Shown here one piece after another: positions 35,601 to 50,600 of a stretch of 64,000 nucleotides of DNA. Each line of letters opens with the position of its first letter. Position 1 is the stretch's first letter. The stretch lies in contig NC_079907.1 of assembly GCF_024868665.1 (NCBI RefSeq), positions 16,465,093 through 16,529,092 of the forward strand. Direction: 5' to 3'. This stretch comes from Triplophysa rosa (taxonomy: Eukaryota; Chordata; Actinopteri; Cypriniformes; Nemacheilidae). The position numbers and the translations under genes are program-made. The notes beneath the pieces were generated by a model. That model saw nothing but the letters and a program-made list of their open reading frames with translations. It was not told the origin of the DNA and did not search any database.

Positions 35601-38600
35601 TAAGTAAAATAGCAGTTCACCATTTCAATAAGCTATCAGTTATTTATCAGCATGAGAAATACGTGTGAGCGTGTGAACAGATTAAAATGCGTGTGTCCTC
35701 GCGGTGAATGCGTGAGACTTGAGAGCCCTGTAACTTGAATAGAGTTTAGCAGGCTGTGCGTTAGTAATAACGGTCCGTGGGGAAACGCAGTGCTCCGTGT
35801 GTACTGTAGTTAAATGGATTAAACGAGGCGTCGAGGCAACAAAAAATGATGAATCGTTTCAGCCCTACTTCCTACACTTAAATTTTGAGTGTGATTTATT
35901 GGTCAAAAAGAGAAAATACAGAATAAACTAAATTAAAGATAAGTTTGACAGATATCATTTTCTATAGATATCACAATAATATCTTTATTGTGAATTACTT
36001 CAGTTACGCTAATCGTGTAGTTAAAATCTGATATGGTATGGTGAATACAGTCGTTTAGCCTGTTATATAATGGTTAAAATGTTCTGGCAGTTGTACATTC
36101 TACACTGCCTGTGACACCAGTGTTAAGGGTTCAATCCCAAACACTTTTACTAATCCACCCTAAATGGACTGCTTTGGATGTCTGTTAAAATAAAAATGAC
36201 TTAATCATCTCTTTTTGACAATGAATTTATGAGCAGATAAGTAAAACAACTATGCAAATAATTTTTCTCATCTGATGTTTCTTGTAGCCAAGCACATTGC
36301 CACAAGGAACTGTCAACATGAACCTCTGCACAGACGTAATAGATGCTGAACCCAGGACTGGACAGAAGAACTCGCTGTGCATCATCACCCCTGAGCAGGA
36401 GTATTACATCCGAGGAGACAGTAAAGAGATCATCAATGGGTATCTGATGGTTCATCTCACCAATTTATTGTTAGGCACAAATGTAACTCGCATTTTTGCA
36501 TTGATTGCTAATGGAAATTGACAAAAATCTGCTAAAAACCTGCTCAGTACTCCCAGGTCCATTTATAACTAAAGATCCAATCTGATAAGACAACACTTTA
36601 CATACACATTTTTAATACTTGGGGAGAGACAGACGTTCCAGTTTATAGAAATCTATTTGCAATGTGAGTGTGAGCATGTCATATGCAACAGTGCCATAAC
36701 CTTTGGTCTTTCATCAGATGGAGTGAACAGCTAGTGGTTTATCCAAGAACCAACAAGCAAAATCAAAAGAAGAAACGCAAAGTAGAACCAGCAACCTCAC
36801 AGGTATGTGTGGCCTTTTGATTTTTAGGCCAACTTTGGTTGGATCTTTTTTATGCTGTCAGCGGCAATAAACAACATATGAATGAAAATGATGGATTCGT
36901 TTTTAGGAGCCAGGACCTGCGAAGGTAGCAGTGACTGGCTCAGGCATCCCTGATGCTGAGAAGACTCCAGACACCAGTTCTATCATATGGCAAGAGGAGC
37001 TGCAGAGCAGAGAGGCGGATGTGTCCCAGTCGTGGTCCACTAACGAAATGGCACCGCTTGGCTCACAGCTGCCCTCTGCAGGTATAAAAGTTCTTAAAAA
37101 AAACTTGTATAGTTGTATTATACTTGAGGTCATCTGTATGCTAATGTTCTCTCAAACAGAATTAGCCTTTAGCAGACATTTGTATTATAATCATGCAGTT
37201 TGACACCGTTTCATTATATTCTTATAGGTGAGGGATCAATTCTGAGTCTGTGTTCAGATCAAAGTTCTGTAAACGGTGATGAGGTGGACCGGAGCGGGCT
37301 CTCCTTCCACTCGGCTGTTTCCCAGACCTCTCACGGTCCCCTGTCCCCCACAGGCAGCTCTTCCAGCAGGCACAGCGGAGAGCTGGGGGGCATCCCCCGC
37401 TGCCGCTCCCCTGCTCCCAGCGACCCCTTCCCATCAGGCAGCAGTCTGCTGTCCAACGGCTCCCATATCAGCGGTTCTATGAGTTCTTTGGACTCGGATG
37501 CCAGCGGCAACACCGTCACCAGCACCGACAGCCACCCAACCGAGGCCACTGGCCGCGTCCATTGCGGTCTGTCCCGCTGCAATGACGGCGAGGCCCGCAA
37601 GGCAGAAAAACGCAGCCGTTTCCGCAGTCCTGAAAGAAAGGATAAAGATTCTGTCTTCAGCCCTGAGAGAAGGTGAGCACAGGCTCTTCCCCTCATACGC
37701 CCTTTCACTCTCGCTTTAGATTTTCTCTCCATCTCCTTTTAAAGGCATGTGCACATAAAGGCACAGAGACCCGAGAGAGCTCTGTGTGTAGATAGCACAA
37801 GCAGAGAAGATAAACCAACATGCGCATTATTAGGCCAAATAAAGGCAAATGAATACCAGGCTTTTTGCAACATGGACCTATTCATAGCAGAGATACTTAT
37901 TTCTCGCTCTGCTAATGTTGGTTGCAATTGTGAACCTGTCACTAAATGTCATTTACTATGCATTTTTCAATTTTGGGGACCCTTTGATGGAAGTCTGAAC
38001 AGAACATTTAAAATAAAAATTGGTGTATTTGCCATTCAGGGAGCTTACTCTTTCCCCACAAGGAGACCATTCACAGATGAGCAGGACTGAAGAATTTATA
38101 AACCTGTCCAAAAGAGTCTTCACTTTGGTTCAGTTTTGGTTTTTGGGTTTTGCCATGTTGTACCCAGAAGCCTGTGAGGCTGTGAGCAGTCATGTGACAT
38201 CAATACCTCACTCACTGGCTTTTTTGCTTCCTTTTAAGGAGGGAGACAAGGCTGCACAATACTTTTTTAAAAGTCATTTCATATTTTCAGACTTTGTTAT
38301 TGTGAACTGAATTCCTGACTGTAAGAGTCAAGAAATGGTGATGAGCATTGGTTCATCAGAATCGTGAGGAGGCACATTCACATTTAACCAGTTTCTAATA
38401 TTAAATCCCCTTTTTTTTAGATTACAGTGACTCTATGAAGGTACTTGGGCACAATTAATGTGTAAATGTCTTTTTATCATATGACATCATCACCAAAGCA
38501 CACTTATCAGGAATACAGTGGCTTGCAAAAGTATTCAACCCCCTTCATTTTATTCACATTTTGTTATGCTGCTGCCTTATCTTAAACTACTTTAAATGAT

Positions 38601-41600
38601 TATTTTTTTTACATTAATCTACACTCCATGCACAATAATGACAAAACAAAAAACTGATTTTTGACAGCTTTGCAAATTTATTAAAAATAAAAAACAAAAA
38701 TAAGTACATTGCATAAGTATTCACACCCTTTTCTGGGACACTTGAAATTTTGCTCAGAAGCATTAGTTTTGCTTGTTAATGTTTATACACTTCGAGTGGA
38801 GTTAACTTGTGCCAAATTCAATTGAATAAGTATGATTTGGAGTGGCACATACCTCTCTATAAAGGGTGCAACAGCTGAAAATGCATATCAAAGTAAAAAC
38901 CAAGACATGAGGTCAAAAGAACTGCCAGTAGAGCTTTGAGACAGGATTGTATCAAGGCACAGATCTGGGGAAGACTTCTGAAAAAAATCTGCTGTATTGA
39001 ATGTTCACAGAAGCATGTAGCCTCCATTTATCCTCAATGAAAGAGGTTTGGAACCACCAGATCTCTTACTTGAGCTGACCTCCTGTCCAAACTGAGCCAT
39101 CGATGAGGAAGGGTCTTGGTTAGAGCGGTGACCAAGAAGCTGATGATTACTCTGGTTGAGCTCCATGATCATATATGGAGATGGGAGAAACTTACAGAAG
39201 GACAAACATCACTGTAACACTCCACCAATCTGGGCTTTATGGCTTAGTGGCCAGACTCAAACCTTTGCTCAGTGAAGACACATGGAAACTTGAAATATGC
39301 AAAAACATACTTCAACGAATCTTTCAAACTGTCAGAAACAAGATATTCTGGTCTGATGAATCTCAGATTCATGCATCATGTCTGGAGAAAAACAAGCACT
39401 GCTCAACACCTGTACAATACCGTCTTAACAGTAAAGTGTAGTGGAAACAGCATCATGATGTGGGGGTGTTTTTCAGCTTCAGGGACTGTACACAAAATAC
39501 GGAGATAATGATCATGAAAACCTAGCCCAGAACATTCAGAACCTCGGACAGGGCAGAAGGTTCATTCTCCAACATGACAATGATCCTAAGCACACAACTA
39601 AAACAATGCAAGAGTGGCTTATGGACAACTCTGTCCATGTCCTTGAGTGGCCCAGCTAGTGCTTGAACCCAACTGAACATTCTCTGTAGAAACCTGAAAA
39701 TGTTTGTCTACTGATGATCTCCATCCAACCTGACAGAGTTTGAGAGGATCTGAGGAGAAGAATGACAGAAAATTGCCAAATGCAGATGTGTAAAGCTTTT
39801 CACATCATACCCTAAAAGATTTGAGTCTGTAAAGGCGCTATAACCATTTTCTGAGTTGAGGGTATGAATACTTATGCAATGTACTTATTTTTGTTTTTTA
39901 TTTTTAATAAATTTGCAAAGCTGTCAAAAATCAGTTTTTTGTTTTGTCATTATTGTGCATGGAGTGTAGATTAATGTAAAAAAATAATCATTTAAAGTAG
40001 TTTAAGATAAGGCAGCAGCATAACAAAATGTGAATAAAATGAAGGGGGTTGAATACTTTTGCAAGCCACTGTATATATTTTTAAGTTTGTTAGGTTTTAA
40101 ATGATGTCAAATTCTCATCCTCCCCTTGTTTTTTTTTACTGTGTTTTTTTTTACTGCAAATCAGAGCCCATACTACATGGGTCATAACCCTTTATTTTTT
40201 TATATCTTCAAGCGCACTTATGAGAATAGCAGGAAACGGGTTGTAGTGTGTAGTAAATGGATCTATAGTATTTCTGGACTGACAAAACACATATCCACAA
40301 ATAAATATATAAATAAATATATTTGCATATTTACAATGTTTTGCAAGAATTGGAAGGCTGTGTAAGTTTCACTCATATTTTAGAGTCTCTAACAGTCTTT
40401 GTCATTTTGCATTCGTAGTGGGCGCTCAAATGTGATCGAGAAGCTGGAGGCGTTGGAGCTGGAGCATGCTGAGAGAATGGAGGTGGAAAAGACGAGCCGC
40501 AGTGGAGTCAGACAGGGCCGAAGTGAAATGAGACGGTTCCAGAGGGAGGTAATGAATACTTAGTGATGCTCCCAGTGTTGATACACACTGAGACTCTGAT
40601 CGTTTTACAGCCAACACTGTCATCATTCACTTCCTGGAGAACCAGCCTGCTCACGCATGTTTCAGTGTACATTGTCGCCCTTGTTTTGTTCCGGTTCCAT
40701 ATGACTTGCTTTTCTCTGTGAAATGCTAAAAGATATGTTTGGCTGAATGTCAGTGACTCACAGACTCTATTCACTCCATTGTATGGTGAAATAAAAAACA
40801 TTCTTGAAAATTGCATAAGGGGTTTAAATGGACATAATTGTATTTCTCCATTGAGCCCTTTAGTATTTGAATGTGCCAAACACTTGAAACACTTTAGTTG
40901 ACTTTTTAACTTTTTTTGGATGAATATTCAGTTCTTTACCCCTTTCGCTTTAATACGCGTAACCTTTTTGTCTCAATGAATTTCCAGTTTCCATTATGAG
41001 TTTGCATTCCCCTGACAGTTTCTTTCCTTTCTCAGTGTGTTCTGTGCTTGAGGCTAAATAAATTTTCCCTGACAAAAAGAACGGTTGCCATATTTAAGTG
41101 CTTTTTGCCTTTATGGCTGGTTGGTTTACATAGCTACAGTATCTTGTCAGGCTTGTTTTTTTTTTCTTTACTACCCGCCCAGACTCATATCCTCTACATG
41201 CGCACACAGGTTGAAAGCTGGTAAAAGTTCACCTTTCCTTTTGTTTCTGTTTCCACTTATGCTGGTTCATTGCCAGGCTTGGTGGTTACTCAACAATGTG
41301 GACGATACAGATTTTGATCAAGAATCTTGTTTTTATGGCATTCTTTTGTGATTTTATCGTAGAGTTTCAGATCTATGTGGTCATTGAAGGAGCATAGACG
41401 CCATTTGTTTCCCAGACTAAACTTCTCACAAAAACAACAGGGATTATTGTTGCAAACGGGTGCATTAGTCGGTATGACATAAGGTTTAAACCGAATCTAA
41501 AATGAGGCTAAGAGTTGCTCAGGCTTAAGTTTGGTATTGTTTTTGTTGCTTTCAAGGTCAGGCCGGGGTTTCGATGTGATACAGAAAGCGTAACTGAAAT

Positions 41601-44600
41601 GCAGACATTTTCTGTATCATTCTAAAGGCGATCGCAAGGTGTTAACCTTACCTGTCTCTTCATTAATCCCATTTTAGGAGCAGAAGCCAGACTCAGCACA
41701 AGGTTCAGAGTTCCATCACTCAACCCTGCTGCCACTGAGGAGAGCCAAGTCACTGGACCGCAGGACTACCGAATCAGTCATGACAGTAAGCCAAATCTGT
41801 CTCTCTGTTTTCTCACAAGGACACTGGACAGCCTGCTATAAATTTGAAATGGTGTCCTGCTACTTCCAAGAAGTTTTCAGAGAGGAGCTTTGTAATCAGC
41901 GAACATTATGTACTAAGGGTGTGAGGTGAACTGCTTTCAAATCCTCCACAATGCCTCTGTTGTTCTCTGAAGTTTAGAGGTTAAAGAGAGCAGCAGGATT
42001 TGGCATGTTTTGAAGGAAAAGATGGACTACTGTTTTGGAATATTTCAGTCAGCATGATATAATTAACATTTCGACTCATGTATACTTTCAGGCTTTTGCA
42101 TTAGGTGGAAACCACACTGTGAGAAAACTCGCTTGCTGCTCCCCATTTTTTGTTATACAGGTTACAAACAGTGAGGTCTATAAAAAAGTAAATGTCAATT
42201 TTCAGGATTCAAATGAGATTTTCAGTTTGGATTTAAGACTTTTGAGCCTCACTTGATGTCTGCAATTATTCTGGCAGTCAGTAGTACACGTGGGCCTATT
42301 TCTAATGGATTTCCACTGGTGTGTCTACCCAAACTAATACTGACGGCCATCTTGTTTTTCTGTGGTATTTGTGTACTATTGTTATAAGACCACGGATGTC
42401 CTTTTCCTCCCACTGTTGCAGTTGGGTGTAGCGTACTGCTCTCTCCTACCCAGGTCATCTTCACCTCCTCCCTGCATCCAGCCGTGCATTCCTGTCCTCT
42501 CACTTCCCATTTGATCTTGTGTGAGCTTGTTTGATTAGAGAGTGTGTGCGTGTAGGCGTTTCTGTGTACTTTGTCACTGTAGCTTATTAGAGGTCTGCAC
42601 GGGCTTTAAACAAAAGCCTGAACCTGGCCCGTACCTGAGATTGTTTAACCCGACCCGGCCCGACCATTACAGTTACATTTTAAGCCCAAACCCGACCCAA
42701 ACCCGAAGTGTGTTTAACAGCAAGCTTTGTTGAAATGTGCTGCATTTTATGATTAAATTAATGATTTAATTTATGATTAAATAATAGCTACATGTAGGCA
42801 AACACAGTTTCATCAAGGCACGGCTGCCCCCTCAGCAGTGAACACACAAGAAAAAATAAGAAATAGCACAGACCTACCAATAACGAAACTTTGCTGTGGG
42901 TGAACAGGTGTAAAAGTCAAAAATCAGTTTTGAACCCTCTGGAACTGTTGGTTTAAGCGCCGTCCTCCTCTGATTAAAAGTTAGTCCAGCTGCACTGAAG
43001 TTCCTCTCGCTGCTGCTGCTAACGTTACTTGCAGGGATGCCGAGGTCATTACGGGCCAGTCTTGACAGTAATGACAAGATCTTCCAGAGTGCAGCTTTCC
43101 CTTCATCATTTAGAACTGTAATATGTTTTCCATCGCTAATATTTTGCTTTATCGCACTCATCTTACCATCACCTGCTGTGTTGTGACAACGAGGACAAGA
43201 GCGGGAGCACGTGCTCAGAACAGTTTATGCGAAAAGTGTGTGTTTTCTCTCGTGTTTTTTTGTGGTCACACCGCAGCAAACACGCAAGGACATGCCACGG
43301 CACGCAAACATGTTTGTATATAGCCTTTTTTTTGTTACGAAGCCGACCCGAACCCAAGGCTATTCATTAAACATTAACCCGACCCGAAGCCCACTAGTTT
43401 TTCGGGCCCCGTCGGGCTCGGGTCGGGTTGCAGACCTCTATAGCTTATGTATGTTTTGTTTTGAGATCCGTGTATGGGAGCCTGTCTTTATGTCTGGGCT
43501 TATCTGCGTATGTAAAATGTGTTCGGTTTGGTACTCGCATTGTTAGTGTATTGTGTGTTTGTTGCACTGTCCAGCACTCTTAAAGTAGTTCACCCAAAAA
43601 CGATGTGATCATTTGCTGCTCACCCTCTTGTCATTTCAAACCTGTATGACTTTCTTACTTCTGCAGTACACAAGAGAAGATATTTTGAAGAATGTTGGTA
43701 ACCAAACAATGGTGGTCCCATTGACTTCTATTGTATAGACACGAAAGCTATGTGTCAATGGGTACTGCAATTTTTTGGTTACCAACATTCTTCAAAATAT
43801 CTTCTTTTGTGTTCTGTGGAAAAAAGTAAGTCATACAGGTTTGAAATGACAAGACTGTGAGCAAATGATGAGTTTTCATTTTTGGGTGAACTATCCCTTT
43901 AACTAGGAATGGGCATGTCAGGTAATTTTGTAGTTAAGTACTCTAGTAAAAAATGAAATAAACACGCATTAATAAAAACATTAGGATGAAAAACAACCAC
44001 TTAACAACATTTACACAGGCTACATTTTTATTTTAATTGTTTTAGTTTATAATCACAAGACATGCAAGAAGATTAAGTTACCATCTGTGCCTATATTTAG
44101 GATGGCTGTCACATCGAGTTTCTTGTCATACTTTTCTTTCCATGGTGAAAATCAGATGCTAAATAAGTTGCTTAACTCTAATTAGAACAAAATATGACAA
44201 TAAAAATCTAATTGTCATTGTATAAATGCACGTGATCACAGGTCATCAACTCGACGTCACATAGCACCACACAATGTATTCATTTGAAAAGATTTATATG
44301 AGGGATTCAGTGCAAATGTGTGTTTGGAAATAGGGCTGTCACGATTATGAAATTTGGCTGACGATTAATTCTCTAATAAATCATTGTGATTATGATGATT
44401 AATTGTCTGTTTTAGAGCTTTGACTTTTAATTCTCATACATTTTTTTATTCAGCTTTGAAACGACCATATTGTTCTGAATATAAAGACTATGTTCTTTTT
44501 CTTGGAAATACATAGGAAAAAAATTGGGTCATCATACTTAAGGTTTAGGCTTTTACCTGTCAATAATACAACCGCCAAATACTTGTAAATTAAGTAAATT

Positions 44601-47600
44601 GATCAGGAGTGAATTGAAGCCACCATTAAAATGCTATCAGTCATAGAAAAGCTTCTAGTCTGTTTTTTCTCACTTGCAAGACTACAATAAAAGTTTACTT
44701 CTATGTTAATGAGATTTTGGTAGACTGGTTTTCACACTGAAATAATATTAAATTGTACTGCAGGTTATTTTTATGGTATATGCATTAGTTTTTTTGAAGT
44801 GATTGTGTTGTGACTTTACAAGTATTACCATGCTTTAGTTACAATATATACAATAAAATATGCAATATGCAGATGCACTACAGCTCCCCCTAGTGTCTTC
44901 TATTCAGATGTGCAATAATTGCTATGATCTGAAACCATCTGGTGAGACGATTATTTAATAATCGTGACAGCCCTATTTGGAAAATCAGTGCAACACCAAA
45001 AAAAATCACTCAAGAGTGTTAAAGAACTACAGAGCAGGCCGCACTTCCTGTTGGTTGTGCCGTGGTGCTCTTGCAATACATAAAATTGCTAAAAGATTTT
45101 AGGTTCCCGATCCCAGGGTTTCTCCTAGGTATCTGTAGGGTGAGCAAATTTTCATCATAAACTGTCCCAGACAGATCTTAGTGGCTGTACTTCTCTCTGT
45201 TCAGATGCCACCTGGTATTTGTTCTACTTATCATGCATAAGTAGGCTTGTTTGAACTCACATACAGTATATGCCTTCAAGACTAGCTTGGTTATTTCTGT
45301 TTATTTTAATATCCGCTTCCTGTTTGGATTACAGCCAGACTTGCTGAACTTCAAGAAAGGTTGGATGGTGAAACTTGACGAACAAGGCCAGGTAAGCTCT
45401 TGCTCATATTTCTTTGTAAACAATCTCTCGCTGCTTATATCTCAGAACTGTATCGTGTCCCTAGTGTTCAGATATGAAACCTAGAATTCAACATCAAAGG
45501 GTGTTTGTGAGACAGAAGTAAACACGAAGTGTCATGTGAATCAATAAATCATTGTTAGACAGGCTGGGGATATGTGCTAAAATTGTAAAACTATGCAGTG
45601 TTTAGAAAATAAAATGCATTTTACGGGGCTTTTCCTGTCAAGGCGCTGATCAAAGTTACCTGGCTCAAATGTTTGGCCTTCACTCAAAGCATGCACTGAT
45701 GCTTTTTAAAGGGCATATTACACTTTGATTGTACTGCTTCAATAGGTGAAAGTTGAAAGCATGTAGCCTATCAACCTTTTCCCCATGGTCTTTAAAGAAG
45801 AATAAATGTCTTGGAAAACCTGTCTATACATCAGATAGATACAGGAGTTTGTAAGACCAAGAGGTCTGTATTGTGATCTGACAGTTTTTATTTTCATTTC
45901 TTTGATTCAGTGGAAGAAGTATTGGTTTGTGCTGACGGATCACAGTCTACGATACTACAAGGATTCTATTGCTGAAGAGGTAATGAACAGGACATTTTAT
46001 AGCCGTTTGTTGTCTTTTGTAGCCATTCGCTTCACAAATATTTGTAGTTTTGTGCATGTCTGATTTGATTTCTTTCAATGGTGTAATCTTTGTTTGTATG
46101 TATCAACAGGCATGTGATCTTGATGGAGAAATTGACCTCAGTTCATGCTATAATGTTACAGAGTATCAAGCTCAACGCAACTATGGCTTTCAGATTCACG
46201 TAAGTGTGTCTAAAGATAATGTGCAGAAGCTGAATCCTGATTTTTTTTCTTCGCTTTTATGTTCGACGTGTTATGTAATTGATTAGTAAGTGATTCTGAT
46301 GTTATGTAATGAAACATGTCTGGTTGTTATCAAAGCACTGCAGTTTTTTGTCCTTTAATGTGCAAATAAAACAGTCTTTGTACTTACTTCCAGGGGTTTG
46401 GAATATCATTCATTCATCTTCTGATCTTTTTGTGCTCAAATTTGTTTACTCCAGACTCAGGAGGGGGTTAATACACTCTCTGCCATGACGGCAGGAATTC
46501 GACGCAACTGGATCCAAGCAGTTATGAAAAATGTCCGGCCGTCCTCTGCCCCAGATGTTGCCAGGTCTGTTACTGTGCCCAATATAGTACAACTAGTGCT
46601 GTCAATTGTTTATTTAAAGTTTATACAACGTGTATACATAAATGCATAAATATATATAAATGTACGCTTAAATTTATATAAATGCACAAACATACAGTGA
46701 GGGAAATAATTATTTGATCCCCTGCTGATTTTGTAAGTTTGCCTGCTTACAAAGAAATGAAGGGTCTATAATTTTTATGATGGGTGTATTTTAACTGATA
46801 GAGACAGAATATTTAAAAAAATCAGGGGAAAAATGTCATATAAAGGTTATAAATTGATTTGCATTTCAGTCAGTGAAATAAGTATTTGATCCCCGAGAAA
46901 AAATAACATTGTACTTAGTGGAGAAACCCTTGTTGGCAAGCACAGAGGTAAGACATTTCTGATAGTTGGTCACCAGGTTTGCACATTTGTCAGGATACAT
47001 TTTAGTCCACTCCTCTGTCAATCTTTAAGGTTTCTTGGCTGTCGCTCAGCAAATTGGAGTTTTAGCATCCTTCACAGATTTTCTTTAGGACTAGGGTCTA
47101 GAGACTGGCTAGGACATTTAATGTGCTTCTCCTTAAGCCACTCTTTGGTTGTCTTGGCAATATGTTTTGGGTCTTTGTCATGTTAAAGGCACATCCACGA
47201 CCCATCTTCAGTGATCTAGCTAAAGGGAGGAGGTTCTCGTCCAAGATTTTACGGGTACACTGGCCTGTCCCTCAGCCTCTCAATGCGGTGAAGTCATCCT
47301 GTGCCCGTAGCAGAGAAAAGCCCTAAAGCATAATGTTTCCATATTGTTGATTTGGCCGCTCTTAATGTTCCTGGCATCTTTCTGACGGATGTGTAGTGTT
47401 TTTAAAATCTAACTATGGTCTGTTTCACTTGCATGGAGATCTCCCTGAACCCCATGATGTGGGTTCACAGCAACAGCTTCCAAATGCAAACACCACATGT
47501 AGAATCAACTCCAGACCTTTAACATGCTTCATTTATGACAAAGTTATTTAAGGAAAAGCCCATACATGTGAATAAAACAGCTTTTTATTCAACTGTCCAA

Positions 47601-50600
47601 TTACTTTTGGTCCCTTGAAAAAGGATTCCTAAATCCTTCAGCTAATCTGGATGTGAATACACTCTAAATAAAGCTGAGAGTGTGCACTTTAAGACAATAT
47701 CTATTATAAAACTGTAACTCGAAAACATATTGATACACAGCTAAAATAACAAAAAATGTGCCTCTGTCCAAATATTTATGGCCCTAACTGTATTACAAAC
47801 AACTTTCGAGCTGCACAGATAAGCGATCGTGGATGGCGATACAAGTTTTAGGTGCAACACGATTAAGCAGCAGATAAGGAGCAAAGAATTGCAACTTACA
47901 TTGGATGCAGTCTAGTGTGTGTTGTATGACTATTGGTTAACGTTGATTAGCTGCACCTGATGTGATCAGCTGATGCAAGCTGAACTCGCGTGACCTGCCA
48001 GAACTAACGCTATGCTTGATTTATTTTGTATTTCTTCTATTTCCAAATAATCGCACCAACAGTTGTCTCCTTCACACCAAGCTTCTTTCTGTAGCCTATT
48101 CAAGGTTTGTGCAGGTCTACAATCTTGTCTCTGACATCCTTTAAAACCTAGTTGGTCTGGACCATGGTGGTGGAGAGGTTGAAATGGAAGATACAGATTC
48201 TGTTGGCAGGCATCTTTTATATACATAATAAGCTGATTTAGGAGTACTTTCTTAAAGTGACAGGACTAATCTGCGGTCCATATAGGCACATAACCAATCT
48301 GTGGAGCCAGAATTCTTGCTGGTTGGTAGGGGATCAAATACTTATTTCACTGACTGAAATGCAAATCAATTTATAACCTTTATATAACATTTCCCCCCCT
48401 GATTTTTTTATATTCTGTCTCTATCAGTTAAAATAAACCTACCATAAAAATATAGACCCTTCATTTCTTTGTAAGCAGGCAAACTTACAAAATCAGTAGG
48501 GGATCAAATAATTATTTCCCTCACTGTATGTTTGTGCATTTATATATACATATAAATGTACATGCACACACAAGTATGTTGTATTCAGTTCAATTTTATT
48601 TATATAGCGATTTTCACAATTGTTATTATAATTAAAAGGAAATAATTATAATATTAAAACAAATAAATTATATATAAAAATACATGGTATTATTGCAAGT
48701 TAATTTATATGCAATGTACATTAATGAAACTAAACTGAAATAAGTTCTATATCGGATTGTAAGAAAATGGTATGTAAACACAAACATTATTTTAGAAGAT
48801 CAGAACATTATTTTTGACAGCCCGAAGTACAACAAAACATATTTTGTACATAAATTTTAATTAAATAAATTCCTAAAACATTTTTATAAACAGTCTGATG
48901 GATAAAATATTATATAAACATAAATATTTATTTAAGAATAAATTATCACGATTAATCGATTTGACAGCACTAAGTACAACAGAAACTATTTTTACATCAA
49001 TTTAGATTCCTAATTAAATTCCTTATAAGCAGCATGACGAATGACCACAGTTCTTGCGGACCTTTTGAGAGTCACCCTGACATCACTCAGGATTCCCAGG
49101 CTTCCGAGACATCCTCAGTAGAGTGGGACAGCGGAGTCAAGAAGAGTCGGGCAAGGGAACGCAGACGTGAAGGCAGGTCCAAAACTTTTGACTGGGCTGA
49201 GTTTCGACCTATCGCCCAGGCTCTGGCCCAGCAGAGGGCGCACGAATCAGACACCTTGCAGGCCGAGATAACCAATGAGCGCAACAAGAGGAGAGAAGAA
49301 AGGTGGAGGAGATATGAGAGTGTCACTGGCTCATCTTTCGATCCTGTTGCTGATGGTGCAAAGATGGACTTTGAGAGTGGGGGCGTGGTCCAGGTAGATG
49401 CACTGCCCCCTTCTGTGGAGCTGCAACAGAAAGTGGAGGATGAGATAGAGGAGCGCTGGCAGCAGGTGGAGAAGACACCCATCAGAGAGGAAAAGAGAGT
49501 GACCTTGCCCTCATCCTTTCAGCCTAGAGACACGTCAGAGCTAGAGAAGCTGGTAGAGAGCTATAAAAAAGGGGTACATGCTTGCAACACCCTATGTAAG
49601 ATATAAGTTGAAGTTAAATCCTGTTAAGTTCACGACTCATAGCTGCTCTTTGTTATGGACACTAGGTGGAAGAGCTCAAGGCCCAGTTGGAGAGCTGCCA
49701 CCAGCAACTGATGGACTCCAATCGCCACAAGCTTGAACTGGAGGGTCAGCTTAAAGACGCTCTTGAGCGGGAACAGCAGATCCGTGCTGGTTACATTTCA
49801 CCGGTAGGCCACGTTTACATCATTGTCATTTTTTTATGGTTTACCATATTCATTCAGACATGATGTTTTTGATATTGAACTTAATTTGTGTCATTATGGA
49901 AAGCACAAAAACACATGGCTTACAGCTTTACCATCAAAGCTGCAGTGCTTTGCATGTCTTGAGTCCGTTGCATGTACATGAACAGATTTGTTTCCTGTGC
50001 TCCTTTTGCCTCTACTTGAAAGAGTCCTCTTGCCATGTTAGATCGAAATGACACATTACAAGTTTCAGATCATGCAAGCTGTATTGCATGCTTCAGCATA
50101 GACATGAATAACATTCATTGAACATGAATTAAACACTATGCAAAGATGGCATGAAAAATTATTGTTTTAAATTTGTGCCCTCCAGATACATTCATACTTG
50201 ATGAGTAGATCCTGCTAAACACAATTTTAAGAGATTGTCTGAAATTACAGTATTTCCGCAGTTGTTTAATATGGTAATAAAAAGGATAAAAAAAAATAAA
50301 AGGATATTTGCAGAAAACCATTTTTTTACCAATTTTAATTATATTACATTGAGTATCAGTATATCTCAAGGGTACTAAAATAGGATCTTCTGCAGAGAAG
50401 TACTATGTGAATAATGCCATATCGAGGAAACATTTGCATGATATTTTTTTATTCATATTTAACCATTCATTCGTTCCATCTTTAACCTGTCTTGATCTTT
50501 TACATATATGCTATAGAGCAGGGCTATTCAATTAGTTTGTCATGGGGGCCAGTTCATGAAAAGCATCCCAAATGAGGGGCCGGAGAGATATGGCTTGCAA

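Larger units (their letters stand above)
46594..48972. mobile_element. Outer hAT-like MITE of a three-level nest
   Basis: TAGTGCTGTCAATTG at the left and ATCGATTTGACAGCACTA at the right, with perfect TSD AGTACAAC at 46586-46593 and 48973-48980. It is split by the Tc1-like element at 46695-48526. Inserted 29 bp after the mprip PH2 exon donor. Confidence 0.88.

Noticed and set aside
37222..37732. Minus-strand and alternate-frame ORFs over the Ser-rich exon
   Set aside because: Shadows of the GC-rich mprip exon at 37228-37672; the exon frame is fixed by splice phases and family similarity.
49034..49036. ATG as an alternative mprip translation start
   Set aside because: The exon is entered in phase from the PH2 exon, and this ATG is the second codon after the junction; no evidence for an internal promoter.
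49087..49482. 131-codon minus-strand ORF
   Set aside because: Lies opposite the [10 protein letters not shown] exon and has no family resemblance of its own.
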